Below are positions 36,973 through 44,855 of a DNA stretch of 64,000 nt, piece by piece. Position numbers and translations under genes: made by a program. Positions within the stretch are counted from its first letter, which is position 1. Each line of letters starts with the position of its first letter. Origin of the DNA: Phycisphaeraceae bacterium (GTDB taxonomy: Bacteria; Planctomycetota; Phycisphaerae; Phycisphaerales; UBA1924); assembly GCA_019636625.1 (NCBI GenBank), contig JAHBXE010000012.1, forward strand, positions 60,258 through 124,257, written 5' to 3'. Below the pieces are notes generated by a model. The model searched no databases and was not told the origin of the DNA. It worked only from the letters and a program-made list of their open reading frames with translations.

Positions 36973-37076
36973 GCCGCCCTAGCTCCCACCGCCCATCCTG
37001 CCGCTGGCGGGTGCTGCCGCGCATCCGTGACGGGCCGGGCAAGAGTAGGCCGCTCCCGGGGTTTGACCAGCGCGCG

Positions 37077-37109
37077 AAAAAAGCCCCGGCCAACAGAACA
37101 GCCGGGGCT
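37077..37109 (-). terminator. Rho-independent terminator after the PEP-CTERM-type gene
   Basis: Nine-bp stem AGCCCCGGC/GCCGGGGCT (37082-37090 and 37101-37109) with a 10-nt loop; on the minus strand it is followed by six T (37077-37082). It sits 55 bp past the stop of the gene at 37164, separating it from terC. Confidence 0.85.
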
Positions 37110-37163
37110 CGGGTGGATAGAAACTCGCTTCAACGGCGGCCCGACTCGCGGGCCGCCTGACTC

Positions 37164-37958
37164 TCACGAACGGCGGCGACGGAACACGGCCAGCCCGGAA
37201 AGCCCGAGCAGGGCAGCGGTGCCGGGGGCCGGCACGACGCTGAACGTGACATTGTCGTACAGGTTGATCCAAGCGCCGAGCGGGGCCAGAGGCGTCCGAC
37301 CGCGGTGCGTGATGATCACGGACTCGTCCGCATTCAACGTAAAGGTCGAGATCGAGATCGGGATGTTGATCGAATCGCCCACCGACGGGAACGGCAGCGG
37401 CTTGCTGACTGTCGTCGAGTAGAGCAGCGTGGTCTGGTTCTGGGTCGAGTTGTACTTGGCGATCACGACATCGACATCGTTCGGACGGCCCAGACCGTCA
37501 ACCCCGTTCCACGCCACCTGGAACGAGCCGTTGATCGTCACCGTCGCGCCATTCCCACCGGGGTTCATGAATCGAACCACCGGGATGTCCCCGTACACCG
37601 ACGACGCCACGTTGTGGACGAGCCGGCTGCCGAGGATCGGCGGGTTCATGTCGTTGCCCTTCGACCAGACACCCCACCCGGTGGCGTACCACTGGGAATC
37701 CCAGGTCATCAGCTCAGCGCTCTGCGAGTTGCGGTACCACGCGTCACCCGCCCCGAGAGCCCCGCCTTGGAGCACCTCGTAGCGCCACACGTTGACACCG
37801 CCGACCTGGTTCGGGTTGCCCTGGCTGCCTCCCTGCGTCGTTCCGCCGCTGAAGTTCGCGGATCGGATGTAATCGGGACGAGCTTCAGCCACTGTCGCGG
37901 CCAACGCCATCGCCGAAAGCGCGCAAATGGCAACACACTGGGGTGAACGCATCTTCAT
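37164..37958 (-). CDS. Secreted protein with PEP-CTERM-type tail
   Basis: 264 residues from the ATG at 37958 (GGAGG 5 bp upstream). Signal peptide MRSPQCVAICALSAMALAATVAEA. The body is Gly/Asn/Thr-rich with blocks SANFSGGTTQGGSQGNPNQV and FMNPGGNGATVTINGSFQVA, of beta-sandwich character. Tail: VVPAPGTAALLGLSGLAVF then RRRRS, a clear exosortase-type signal (P-A-P in place of P-E-P). Function unknown; third such substrate in the window. Confidence 0.75.
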   Translation of the reverse strand: MKMRSPQCVAICALSAMALAATVAEARPDYIRSANFSGGTTQGGSQGNPNQVGGVNVWRYEVLQGGALGAGDAWYRNSQSAELMTWDSQWYATGWGVWSKGNDMNPPILGSRLVHNVASSVYGDIPVVRFMNPGGNGATVTINGSFQVAWNGVDGLGRPNDVDVVIAKYNSTQNQTTLLYSTTVSKPLPFPSVGDSINIPISISTFTLNADESVIITHRGRTPLAPLGAWINLYDNVTFSVVPAPGTAALLGLSGLAVFRRRRS

Positions 37959-38149
37959 CTGAACCTCCGGACTGCCTTGCCGCAAATGTGCCACAGGCCA
38001 GACCAGAAGCCAGAAATCCGAAGCGATTGTTTTCGGAATTCCTTCGTTGGCTGGCTGGAACCCGCGATCACCAGCCCGGGGACCCCCTCGAACAGCCGCA
38101 TTTCCGCCCTCAGCACGGGTTACCGGGCTTGCGGTACCATGCCTTCTCT

Positions 38150-38818
38150 ATGGCCACCGTTCTCGTGATGTGCGACGGCAGTGTTACCGGACTTCTCGCG
38201 GCCGCCGCGGCAGGGCTGCGGGCTGCCACGGGGCCCCGAGGCGTCGAGCCAAGGGCCTTCATCTGCGGGCCGTCCGAGCATCACAGGAAGTCGGCAACGG
38301 TTCAGGCCGCTGAGTTCGGGCTTGGTCGTGATACCGATCAAATTCCTATCGAGGCGTCGCCTGACGGGTGGGTTCGAGAGCTCATGGAAGCCGCGCTTCG
38401 AGTTCGGCGGGATGGTGGGGGAGTGCTTGTGTGGCCTGTGGGTCCCGAAGGGCGAGATGTGGATGTCGCCGCATCGGCGAGGGCGCTCACAGCGGCCACC
38501 TTGATCTCTCAACTGACATCCCTCATTGGTCTCGACAGTGAAACGGTCGAAGTCCAAGCTCCTTATGCCGACCTCTCGGAGGATCAGGTGGCCGACCTGG
38601 TGCTGGATATGGATCTACCGATCTGGACCTGCTGGTGGATGGCCGCGGCGGAGTTCGGCGAGGGGGATGTGAAAGCTCGGGCGATTCAGGAGCGAGAGCG
38701 GTGGCGGGCGGCGCTGAAGCGAGCGGGCTGGGCCGGATCGCTCGAGGCCAAGGCCGCGATTCACGTAAGGCAGGCGGTCGTCGACCCTTCCCAGCGGATT
38801 CACGGAGGTCAGGCATGA
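38150..38818 (+). CDS. Degenerate QueC-like / PP-loop-like protein
   Basis: 222 residues. It resembles 7-cyano-7-deazaguanine synthase in outline: TVLVMCDGSVTGLLAA at the position of the SGG-x-DS ATP loop, a central RRDGGGVLVWPVG strand, VEVQAPYADLSEDQVADLVLDM as in the conserved P-x3-L-S-K-x-E helix, and IWTCWWM where QueC has T-W-S-C. The ATP loop lacks the usual SGG and Asp, and the four zinc Cys are reduced to one, so activity as QueC is doubtful. Starts with ATG at 38150. Its stop overlaps the next start (ATGA), so it is translationally coupled to the ThuA-DUF1080 gene. Confidence 0.5.
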   Translation: MATVLVMCDGSVTGLLAAAAAGLRAATGPRGVEPRAFICGPSEHHRKSATVQAAEFGLGRDTDQIPIEASPDGWVRELMEAALRVRRDGGGVLVWPVGPEGRDVDVAASARALTAATLISQLTSLIGLDSETVEVQAPYADLSEDQVADLVLDMDLPIWTCWWMAAAEFGEGDVKARAIQERERWRAALKRAGWAGSLEAKAAIHVRQAVVDPSQRIHGGQA

Positions 38819-40245
38819 TGTTGGGCATGATTGTTTTCGCCGCGGGGGTGTCCATGGGGCTGAGCGAACCCGCGATCCAGTCTGAGCCGCTGCGGGCCGT
38901 GTTGCTGACCGGGCAGAACAACCACAACTGGCCCTACACCAGCCGTGTCCACGCGGAGACGCTCGAGGCTACGGGGAGATTCCGGGTGGAGATCGCCGAC
39001 GATGCACCCGCCGCGCTCCAGAACTCGGACGATCTGTCCACGGTGCGGGTGTTCGTTCTTGATTACAACGGCCCCCGCTGGGGCGAGCCCGCCGAAACCA
39101 ACTTTCTGAACGCGGTGCGCGAGGGCGCAGGCGTCGTCATCATTCACGCTTCCAACAACGCCTTTGTCGGGTGGACCGAGTACGAGAAGCTCTGCGGCTT
39201 CATGTGGATCAACGGGAAGACGAGCCACGGCGACTTTCATCGCTTTGATGTGGACTACCTGAAGCCGGAGCATCCCATTCTCCGTGGTTTGCCGGGCATG
39301 AAGGATCATCCCGACGAGCTGTACCACAACCTGATCAACACGCAGAACAGCCCCTTCGAGTTGCTGGCCGATGCGTACTCCTCCCCGGAAAGCCGCGGCT
39401 CGGGGAAGCGAGAGCCGATGGCCATGACGCTTTCTTATGGCAAGGGTCGCGTGTTCCATACGCCGCTCGGCCATGTCTGGAAAGGGTCGGATGCGCAGAA
39501 GGCGTCCATCCACGATCCGCAGTTCAAGGTCCTGCTCGCACGAGGCGCGGAATGGGCCGCTACCGGAGAGGTCACGCTCGGAACCCACTCCCACGACGTC
39601 CGGCGCCACAACGTCCTCACCGCCGACGAGGCCGCGGCGGGCTGGAAGCTGCTCTTCGACGGTCACTCGGCGTCGCACTGGCGCGGGTTCAAGAAGGATG
39701 CGTTCCCGAACTCGGGCTGGGAGGTGCGGGAAGGCGCGATCGTTCGCGTCCCCGGCGCGCCCGCGCCGGGGGACATCGTCACGAAGGATGAGTTCGGTGA
39801 CTTCGAGTTTTCCATCGAGTGGAAGGTAAACGCGGCGGGCAACAGCGGGATCATGTACCGCTGCGATGAGAACCACGACTACCCGTGGCAGACCGGTCCG
39901 GAGATGCAGATTCTCGACGATTCCGGTCATGCCGATGGCAAGCACCCCAAGCGCCGGGCCGGGACGCTCTACGACCTTGCCGAATGCGCATTCGATGTCT
40001 GCCGTCCGGCGGGCGAGTGGAACCACGCGAGGGTCGTCTGCCGCGGCACGCGGATCGAGCACTGGCTCAACGGATTCAAGGTGGTGGATGTCGACACCGC
40101 GTCGGCCCCGTACCAGGAGGCCAAGGCGGCGAGCAAGTGGGCCGGCAGCACGACCCATGGCTCGTTGTCACGAGGCCGGATTGCGCTCCAGGACCACGGG
40201 GATGAAGTGTGGTTCCGGAACGTGAAAGTGCGCGAGTTGAAGTAG
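38815..40245 (+). CDS. ThuA domain fused to DUF1080 (3-keto-disaccharide hydrolase-like) protein
   Basis: 476 residues from the ATG at 38815, with GGAGG 6 bp upstream. Secretion signal at the start (MMLGMIVFAAGVSMG). Residues about 25-260 are ThuA-like (LLTGQNNHNWPYTSRVHAE, VVIIHASNNAF, GDFHRF, HTPLGHVW), a glutamine-amidotransferase-fold family from trehalose utilisation. Residues about 280-476 are DUF1080, now linked to hydrolysis of 3-keto-glycosides: WKLLFDGHSASHWRGF, DFEFSIEWKVNAAGNSGIMYR, GPEMQILDD, GEWNHARVVCRG and HWLNGFKVVDV. It fits with the Gfo/Idh dehydrogenase and TIM-barrel isomerase downstream in a sugar oxidation-cleavage pathway at the envelope. Confidence 0.88.
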   Translation: MMLGMIVFAAGVSMGLSEPAIQSEPLRAVLLTGQNNHNWPYTSRVHAETLEATGRFRVEIADDAPAALQNSDDLSTVRVFVLDYNGPRWGEPAETNFLNAVREGAGVVIIHASNNAFVGWTEYEKLCGFMWINGKTSHGDFHRFDVDYLKPEHPILRGLPGMKDHPDELYHNLINTQNSPFELLADAYSSPESRGSGKREPMAMTLSYGKGRVFHTPLGHVWKGSDAQKASIHDPQFKVLLARGAEWAATGEVTLGTHSHDVRRHNVLTADEAAAGWKLLFDGHSASHWRGFKKDAFPNSGWEVREGAIVRVPGAPAPGDIVTKDEFGDFEFSIEWKVNAAGNSGIMYRCDENHDYPWQTGPEMQILDDSGHADGKHPKRRAGTLYDLAECAFDVCRPAGEWNHARVVCRGTRIEHWLNGFKVVDVDTASAPYQEAKAASKWAGSTTHGSLSRGRIALQDHGDEVWFRNVKVRELK

Positions 40246-40346
40246 ATCCCCAGCCGGGGCCGTGAGCCGGGGCGTCCTCGCCCCGGTTCGGCACGCGCCG
40301 GACGCTTCAAGCCAAGGCGAGGATGCCCCGGCCCACGAGCACTGCG

Positions 40347-41345
40347 TCAATACACCGATTCCGGGAAGTAGTAACTCTTCGCGTTCTCCGGCGTGATCAA
40401 CTCCACGTCGATCATCAGGTGCTTGGGCATGAACTGAAGGATCTTGTCCTTGTTCCCGTCCCGCATCACGGAAGCCGCCATGTGGATCCCCGTCGCGATC
40501 ATGCTGGGCGGATAGGTGATGTTCGCCGGGACCAACGGGCTCTTGTCCATCACCATCTTCACGACATCCTTCATCCCCGCCCCGCCAAAGACCCACATTT
40601 CCTTCTCACGCCCGGCCTCCTTGATCGCCTGGATGGCCCCGAGCAGAATGTCGTCATCCTGCGCCCACACCGCGTCGATCTTCCGGTGCTTGTTGAGCAT
40701 GTTCTCCATCACCGACAGGCCCTTCTCCCGGCTCCAGAACGCGGGCTGCTGATCGAGGATCTTGATCCCGGGGTTGGCGGCGAACACTTCCTTCGCGGCG
40801 TTCACGCGGTCCGTGTCCACCGTGCACGGGATCCCCGTGAGGATAACGATGTTGCCCTTGCCGTTGAGCTTCTTGACCATGAACTCGGCGGACTTGCGCC
40901 CGAAGGCCTTGTTGTCCCCTTCGAGGAAGATGTCCGCGATCTGCCCCGCCTCGGGCAGGAAACCACGGTCCACGTTCACGATGAAAATGCCCTTCTCCTT
41001 GGCTTTCTTTGCGATCGGCGTCAACGGCGCGGACTCGGTGCACAGGATCACCAGGCCCTCGATTCCCTTGACCATCATGTCCTCAACGTCCGCGATCTGC
41101 TTCTCGGGATTCGCCGACGTCGTGTACACCCAATCGATCTCCGGGTGGAGTTTCATCGCCTCCTTGGCCCACCAGCCCACGCCGGCGGTCCAGCCGTGGT
41201 CCGCGGCGGGGACCGTCACGCCGATCTTGGGCTTCTTCGCCGGCTGCTTCGCTTCCGAAGCGGAGGCGTTCGAGGCAATGCCGGTTGCCGAGACGAGAGC
41301 GAGGGCGGCGAGTCCGGCGAGCAGAGCGGCGGCTTTCCTGAGCAT
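40347..41345 (-). CDS. Periplasmic sugar-binding protein (RbsB-like) of an ABC transporter
   Basis: 332 residues from the ATG at 41345, with AGGGAG 7 bp upstream. Signal peptide LRKAAALLAGLAALALVSAT. The body is a two-lobe ribose/galactose-type binding protein: KPKIGVTVPAADHGWTAGVG, GIEGLVILCTESAPLTPIA, IVILTGIPCTVDTDRVNAAK, and DAVWAQDDDILLGAIQAIK, all typical of the RbsB group. Paired with the permease at 41375 on the same strand. The substrate is likely a monosaccharide or its derivative. Confidence 0.9.
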   Translation of the reverse strand: MLRKAAALLAGLAALALVSATGIASNASASEAKQPAKKPKIGVTVPAADHGWTAGVGWWAKEAMKLHPEIDWVYTTSANPEKQIADVEDMMVKGIEGLVILCTESAPLTPIAKKAKEKGIFIVNVDRGFLPEAGQIADIFLEGDNKAFGRKSAEFMVKKLNGKGNIVILTGIPCTVDTDRVNAAKEVFAANPGIKILDQQPAFWSREKGLSVMENMLNKHRKIDAVWAQDDDILLGAIQAIKEAGREKEMWVFGGAGMKDVVKMVMDKSPLVPANITYPPSMIATGIHMAASVMRDGNKDKILQFMPKHLMIDVELITPENAKSYYFPESVY

Positions 41346-41374
41346 GTTCATTCTCCCTGCGTTGATCGATCGGT

Positions 41375-42403
41375 TCACGTTTCCGCTTTCCGCGGCTGCA
41401 CCAGCACCGCCGCGATGATGATCAGGCCCTTCACCAACCCATGGTAGAAGTTGGACACCTGCAGCATGTTGAGCATGTTACCGACCACGCCCATGATCAG
41501 CACGCCGATGACCGTCCCGAACACCCGGCCCGCCCCACCCTGCAGCCGGGTTCCCCCGATCACAACCGCCGCGATGGCGTCCAGCTCGTAGAACAACCCG
41601 AGCGTCGAACTCGACACCGAGTTCAGCCGGCTGGCGTTCATCAGGGCGGCGATTCCGCAGGTCAGGCCCGCGATGGCGTACACACCGGTTGTGACCAGGC
41701 CGCTGTGAACGCCGGCGTATCGAGCCGCCTTCGGGTTGTCGCCGATGGCGTACACGTGGCGACCGAACACCGTGCGCGAAAGCACAAGATGGGCGACGAT
41801 TGCCAGTCCCACGAACACCAGGACGGCCATGCGAAGCCGCAACATGCCGCCATCGCCAAACCACGGAACGGAGACCACCGTGCCGCCGAACTCGCCGAAC
41901 GCGGACACATTCGACCGGATCTCCCCGCCCTGAGCAGGGGCCAAGACGAGCGACCGGAAAATGGCGAGCGTGCCGAGCGTGGCGACAAAGGGCGCCACCT
42001 TGCCCCGCGCGATGACCAGCCCGTTCAGGGTGCCGAGCAGCGTGCCGCAGACGACGCACACGCCGGCCGCGACCAGAATCGACGCCGAATCGCCCAACCC
42101 CCACGATCCCGCCGCGGCGTTGAGCGCGTACACGCCCAGGCCCGCCGACAGCGCCACCATCGATCCCACGGACAGGTCGATCCCCCCGAGCAGGATCACA
42201 AAGGTCATGCCGATGGCGACGATGCCGACAAAGGACCATTGTCCGAGGATGTTCGCGAAGTTGCGACCCGTCAGGAAGGCCCGTTGATCCGCCGGAACCG
42301 TCGCCGCTTCAACGATCGCGGTTCCCGCGATGAGCAGGAGCAGCGCCACGAGCGGCCCGAAGCGCTCCAGCAGGTTGACAACGTGACGGGTCCTCGCCGA
42401 CAT
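41375..42403 (-). CDS. Sugar ABC transporter permease (RbsC-like)
   Basis: 342 residues with eight to ten hydrophobic segments. Diagnostic segments: FVGIVAIGMTFVILLGGIDLSVGS (conserved GGIDLSVG of the ribose-type BPD family), TLGTLAIFRSLVLAPAQG, HVYAIGDNPKAARYAGV, and IGGTRLQGGAGRVFGTVIGV. The start at 42403 precedes the binding-protein gene on the minus strand, so the two are cotranscribed in the order permease, binding protein. The ATP-binding subunit that such a system needs is not in this stretch. Confidence 0.92.
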   Translation of the reverse strand: MSARTRHVVNLLERFGPLVALLLLIAGTAIVEAATVPADQRAFLTGRNFANILGQWSFVGIVAIGMTFVILLGGIDLSVGSMVALSAGLGVYALNAAAGSWGLGDSASILVAAGVCVVCGTLLGTLNGLVIARGKVAPFVATLGTLAIFRSLVLAPAQGGEIRSNVSAFGEFGGTVVSVPWFGDGGMLRLRMAVLVFVGLAIVAHLVLSRTVFGRHVYAIGDNPKAARYAGVHSGLVTTGVYAIAGLTCGIAALMNASRLNSVSSSTLGLFYELDAIAAVVIGGTRLQGGAGRVFGTVIGVLIMGVVGNMLNMLQVSNFYHGLVKGLIIIAAVLVQPRKAET

Positions 42404-42459
42404 GGGCCGGATGGTAACGACCCACCCGCCGCCGGTCTCGAACCTGATATCCTGATTTC

Positions 42460-43485
42460 ATGCCACGACCTGTTACGCTCTTCACCGGCCAGTGGGCCGA
42501 CCTGACGCTGGACACCATGGCCTCGAAGGCCAAAGCCTTCGGTTACGACGGCCTCGAACTCGCATGCTGGGGTGACCACTTCGAGCCGGGCAAAGCCGTG
42601 GCCGATCCTTCTTACGCCAAGACCCGGTGGGACATCCTGAACAAGCACGGCCTGAAGTGCTTTGCGGTGTCGAACCACCTGGTCGGTCAGGCCGTGTGCG
42701 ACCAGATCGACCTGCGGCACAAGGCCATTCTCCCGCCGCACGTGTGGGGCGACGGCGAGGCTGAAGGCGTTCGCCGACGCGCGGCGGAGGAGATGAAGGT
42801 CACGGCCAGGGCCGCCGCCCGGCTCGGCGTGAAAGTCGTCAACGGCTTCACAGGCAGCAGCATCTGGGGTGCGTTGTACTTCTTTCCACCGACGACGCCG
42901 GAGTATGTGAAGGCGGGCTTCGACGACTTCGCGAAGCGGTGGGGGCCGATCCTGGATGTGTTCAAGGCGGAGGGGGTCAAGTTCGCCCTGGAGGTGCACC
43001 CGACCGAGATCGCCTACGACCTGTACACGGCCGAACAGGCGCTCTCGGCGATTGGGAACCATCCGTCATTCGGGTTCAACTTCGACCCGAGCCACCTGCT
43101 GTGGCAGGGCGTCGCCCCGAACAAGTTCATCGAGCGCTTCGCCGACCGCATCTTCCATGTTCACATGAAGGATGTCGCGGTTCACTACGGCCCGGGGAAC
43201 AACAAAGGGGGCGATGGGCTCTCCGGCGTCTTCGGGTCGCACCTGCCGTTCGGCGATGTGCGGCGCGGGTGGGACTTCCGCAGCGTCGGCCGCGGGCATG
43301 TGACGTGGGAAGCGGTCATTCGGGCGCTGAATCGAACTGGATACAAGGGCCCGCTCTCGGTCGAATGGGAAGACCCGGGCATGGACCGCGAACACGGTGC
43401 CCGCGAGAGCTGCGCCTTCGTGCGGCGGCTCGACTTCGAGCCAAGTTCCGTCGCGTTCGACGCGGCATTTGAGAAGAAGTCTTGA
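42460..43485 (+). CDS. Sugar phosphate isomerase/epimerase (xylose isomerase-like TIM barrel)
   Basis: 341 residues. Opens [20 protein letters not shown], and continues [61 protein letters not shown] and IFHVHMKDV, where the Glu, Asp and His residues make the divalent-metal site of this AP-endonuclease-2 fold family. [15 protein letters not shown] gives the last metal Glu. Such proteins isomerise or epimerise free or phosphorylated sugars, including 3-keto sugars and inositol derivatives. Its stop falls inside the left arm of a repeat element. Confidence 0.9.
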   Translation: MPRPVTLFTGQWADLTLDTMASKAKAFGYDGLELACWGDHFEPGKAVADPSYAKTRWDILNKHGLKCFAVSNHLVGQAVCDQIDLRHKAILPPHVWGDGEAEGVRRRAAEEMKVTARAAARLGVKVVNGFTGSSIWGALYFFPPTTPEYVKAGFDDFAKRWGPILDVFKAEGVKFALEVHPTEIAYDLYTAEQALSAIGNHPSFGFNFDPSHLLWQGVAPNKFIERFADRIFHVHMKDVAVHYGPGNNKGGDGLSGVFGSHLPFGDVRRGWDFRSVGRGHVTWEAVIRALNRTGYKGPLSVEWEDPGMDREHGARESCAFVRRLDFEPSSVAFDAAFEKKS

Positions 43486-43586
43486 ACGCAAAGACCGCGG
43501 AGGACGCCAAGAGAGTGAGCGGGCCGTTGTCCGCCTTCCCGTGTCTCTCGCTTCCGCTTTGCGTTGCCTGCGACCCTTGCGTTCAA
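43482..43586. repeat. Intergenic inverted-repeat element, copy 3
   Basis: TTGAACGCAA at 43482-43491 is the exact complement of TTGCGTTCAA at 43577-43586. Between them are AAGACCGCGGAGGACGC on the left and GTCTCTCGC and GCTTTGCGTT on the right, pairing imperfectly. The stop codon of the isomerase gene is inside the left arm, and the right arm ends 9 bp before the ATG of the next gene. Confidence 0.7.
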
Positions 43587-43595
43587 TAGAACACC

Positions 43596-44744
43596 ATGAC
43601 CACACCAAAGCTCAGAATGGCCATGATCGGCGGCGGGCGCGACGCCTTCATCGGCGCGGTGCACCGAAAGGCCGCCGCCCTCGACGGCCAGATCGACTTC
43701 ATCGCCGGCGCCCTTTCCTCCAACCCCGACAAAGCCCTCGCCAGCGGGCGCGACCTCGGCCTTCCCGCCGATCGCAACTACCCGTCTTGGCGAGCCATGC
43801 TCGACGCCGAATCCAAACTTCCCCGCGACAAGCGCATCGACTTCGTCTCCATCGTCACACCCAACGACACCCACTTCGAAATCGCCGCCGCCTTTGCTCG
43901 GGCCGGCTTTCACATCGTCTGCGACAAGCCCTTGTGCCACACGTCCGCTCAGGCCCGCGAGCTGTGCGACATCGTGAGTCAGACCGGCGTGGTCTTCGCG
44001 GTCACGTACAACTACTTCGGCTACCCGCTCGTGAAGCAGGCCCGGCACATGGTTCGCCAGGGCCTGCTTGGCAACATCCGCAAGGTGATTGTCGAATACA
44101 ACCAGGGCTGGCTCGCGACCGCGCTCGAGAAGTCGGGCCAGAAGCAGGCCGATTGGCGGACCGATCCCGCCCGCTCCGGCGCTGGCGGGGCGATCGGCGA
44201 TATCGGCTCCCACGCGGAGCAACTGGTTTCGACGATCACGGGCCTCGAGGTGGAAGCCATCTGCGCCGACCTGACCCACTTCATTCCCGGGCGACGTCTC
44301 GATGACGATGCCAACCTCCTCATCCGCTTCAAGGGCGGCGCCAAGGGCGTGCTCATCGCGTCGCAGGTGGAGATCGGTCACGAGAACGACCTTCGCATCC
44401 GGATCTGGGGCGACAAGGCCGGTCTCGAATGGCGCCAGGAGAACCCCAACGAACTCTGGTACAAGCCCGATGGCCAGCCCGTCCAACTCCTCCGCCGCGG
44501 CAACGCGTACCTCAGCGATGACGCCAAGGCCGCGACGCGACTTCCGCCCGGTCACCCCGAAGCCTTTTTCGAGGCCTTCGCGAATGTCTACCTCGGCGCC
44601 GCCGCGGCCATGAGGAAGGATCCGAAGGCCTCGATCGACTTTCCCACCGTCTACGATGGCGCCCGCGGCGTTCACTTCATCGAGAAAACCGTCGAGTCGG
44701 CGGCAAGCGATCGAAAATGGACATCCGCGCAATGGAAGCCTTGA
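43596..44744 (+). CDS. Gfo/Idh/MocA family oxidoreductase
   Basis: 382 residues. Rossmann dehydrogenase that oxidises or reduces sugars, for example at C3. Landmarks: [21 protein letters not shown] (nucleotide-binding GGG), [28 protein letters not shown] (the K-P of the catalytic region), [15 protein letters not shown] (D-x2-x-H catalytic motif) and [10 protein letters not shown]. It is part of the sugar cluster with the TIM-barrel isomerase and the ThuA-DUF1080 protein; together they suggest 3-keto-sugar metabolism. Flanked on both sides by repeat elements. Confidence 0.92.
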   Translation: MTTPKLRMAMIGGGRDAFIGAVHRKAAALDGQIDFIAGALSSNPDKALASGRDLGLPADRNYPSWRAMLDAESKLPRDKRIDFVSIVTPNDTHFEIAAAFARAGFHIVCDKPLCHTSAQARELCDIVSQTGVVFAVTYNYFGYPLVKQARHMVRQGLLGNIRKVIVEYNQGWLATALEKSGQKQADWRTDPARSGAGGAIGDIGSHAEQLVSTITGLEVEAICADLTHFIPGRRLDDDANLLIRFKGGAKGVLIASQVEIGHENDLRIRIWGDKAGLEWRQENPNELWYKPDGQPVQLLRRGNAYLSDDAKAATRLPPGHPEAFFEAFANVYLGAAAAMRKDPKASIDFPTVYDGARGVHFIEKTVESAASDRKWTSAQWKP

Positions 44745-44746
44745 CC

Positions 44747-44847
44747 TGAACGCCGCGGTCGCAGAAGACGCAAAGTAAGGGCAAGGTGAAACGACGGGCT
44801 TGTGCTCCGACTTCCATCTCTGTGCTCTCTGAGGCCTCTGCGTTCAA
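44747..44847. repeat. Intergenic inverted-repeat element, copy 4
   Basis: TGAACGC at 44747-44753 is complementary to GCGTTCA at 44840-44846. Left interior: CGCGGTCGCAGAAGACGCAAAG; right interior: CATCTCTGTGCTCTCTGAGG and CCTCTGCG. The right end lies 9 bp before the lysC start, so it covers the place where a lysC promoter or leader would be expected. Confidence 0.65.
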
Positions 44848-44855
44848 GAACACCC

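Noticed and set aside
36973..37076. Possible yybP-ykoY manganese riboswitch upstream of terC
   Set aside because: Only about 100 bp are available before the preceding terminator and the conserved motif is absent.
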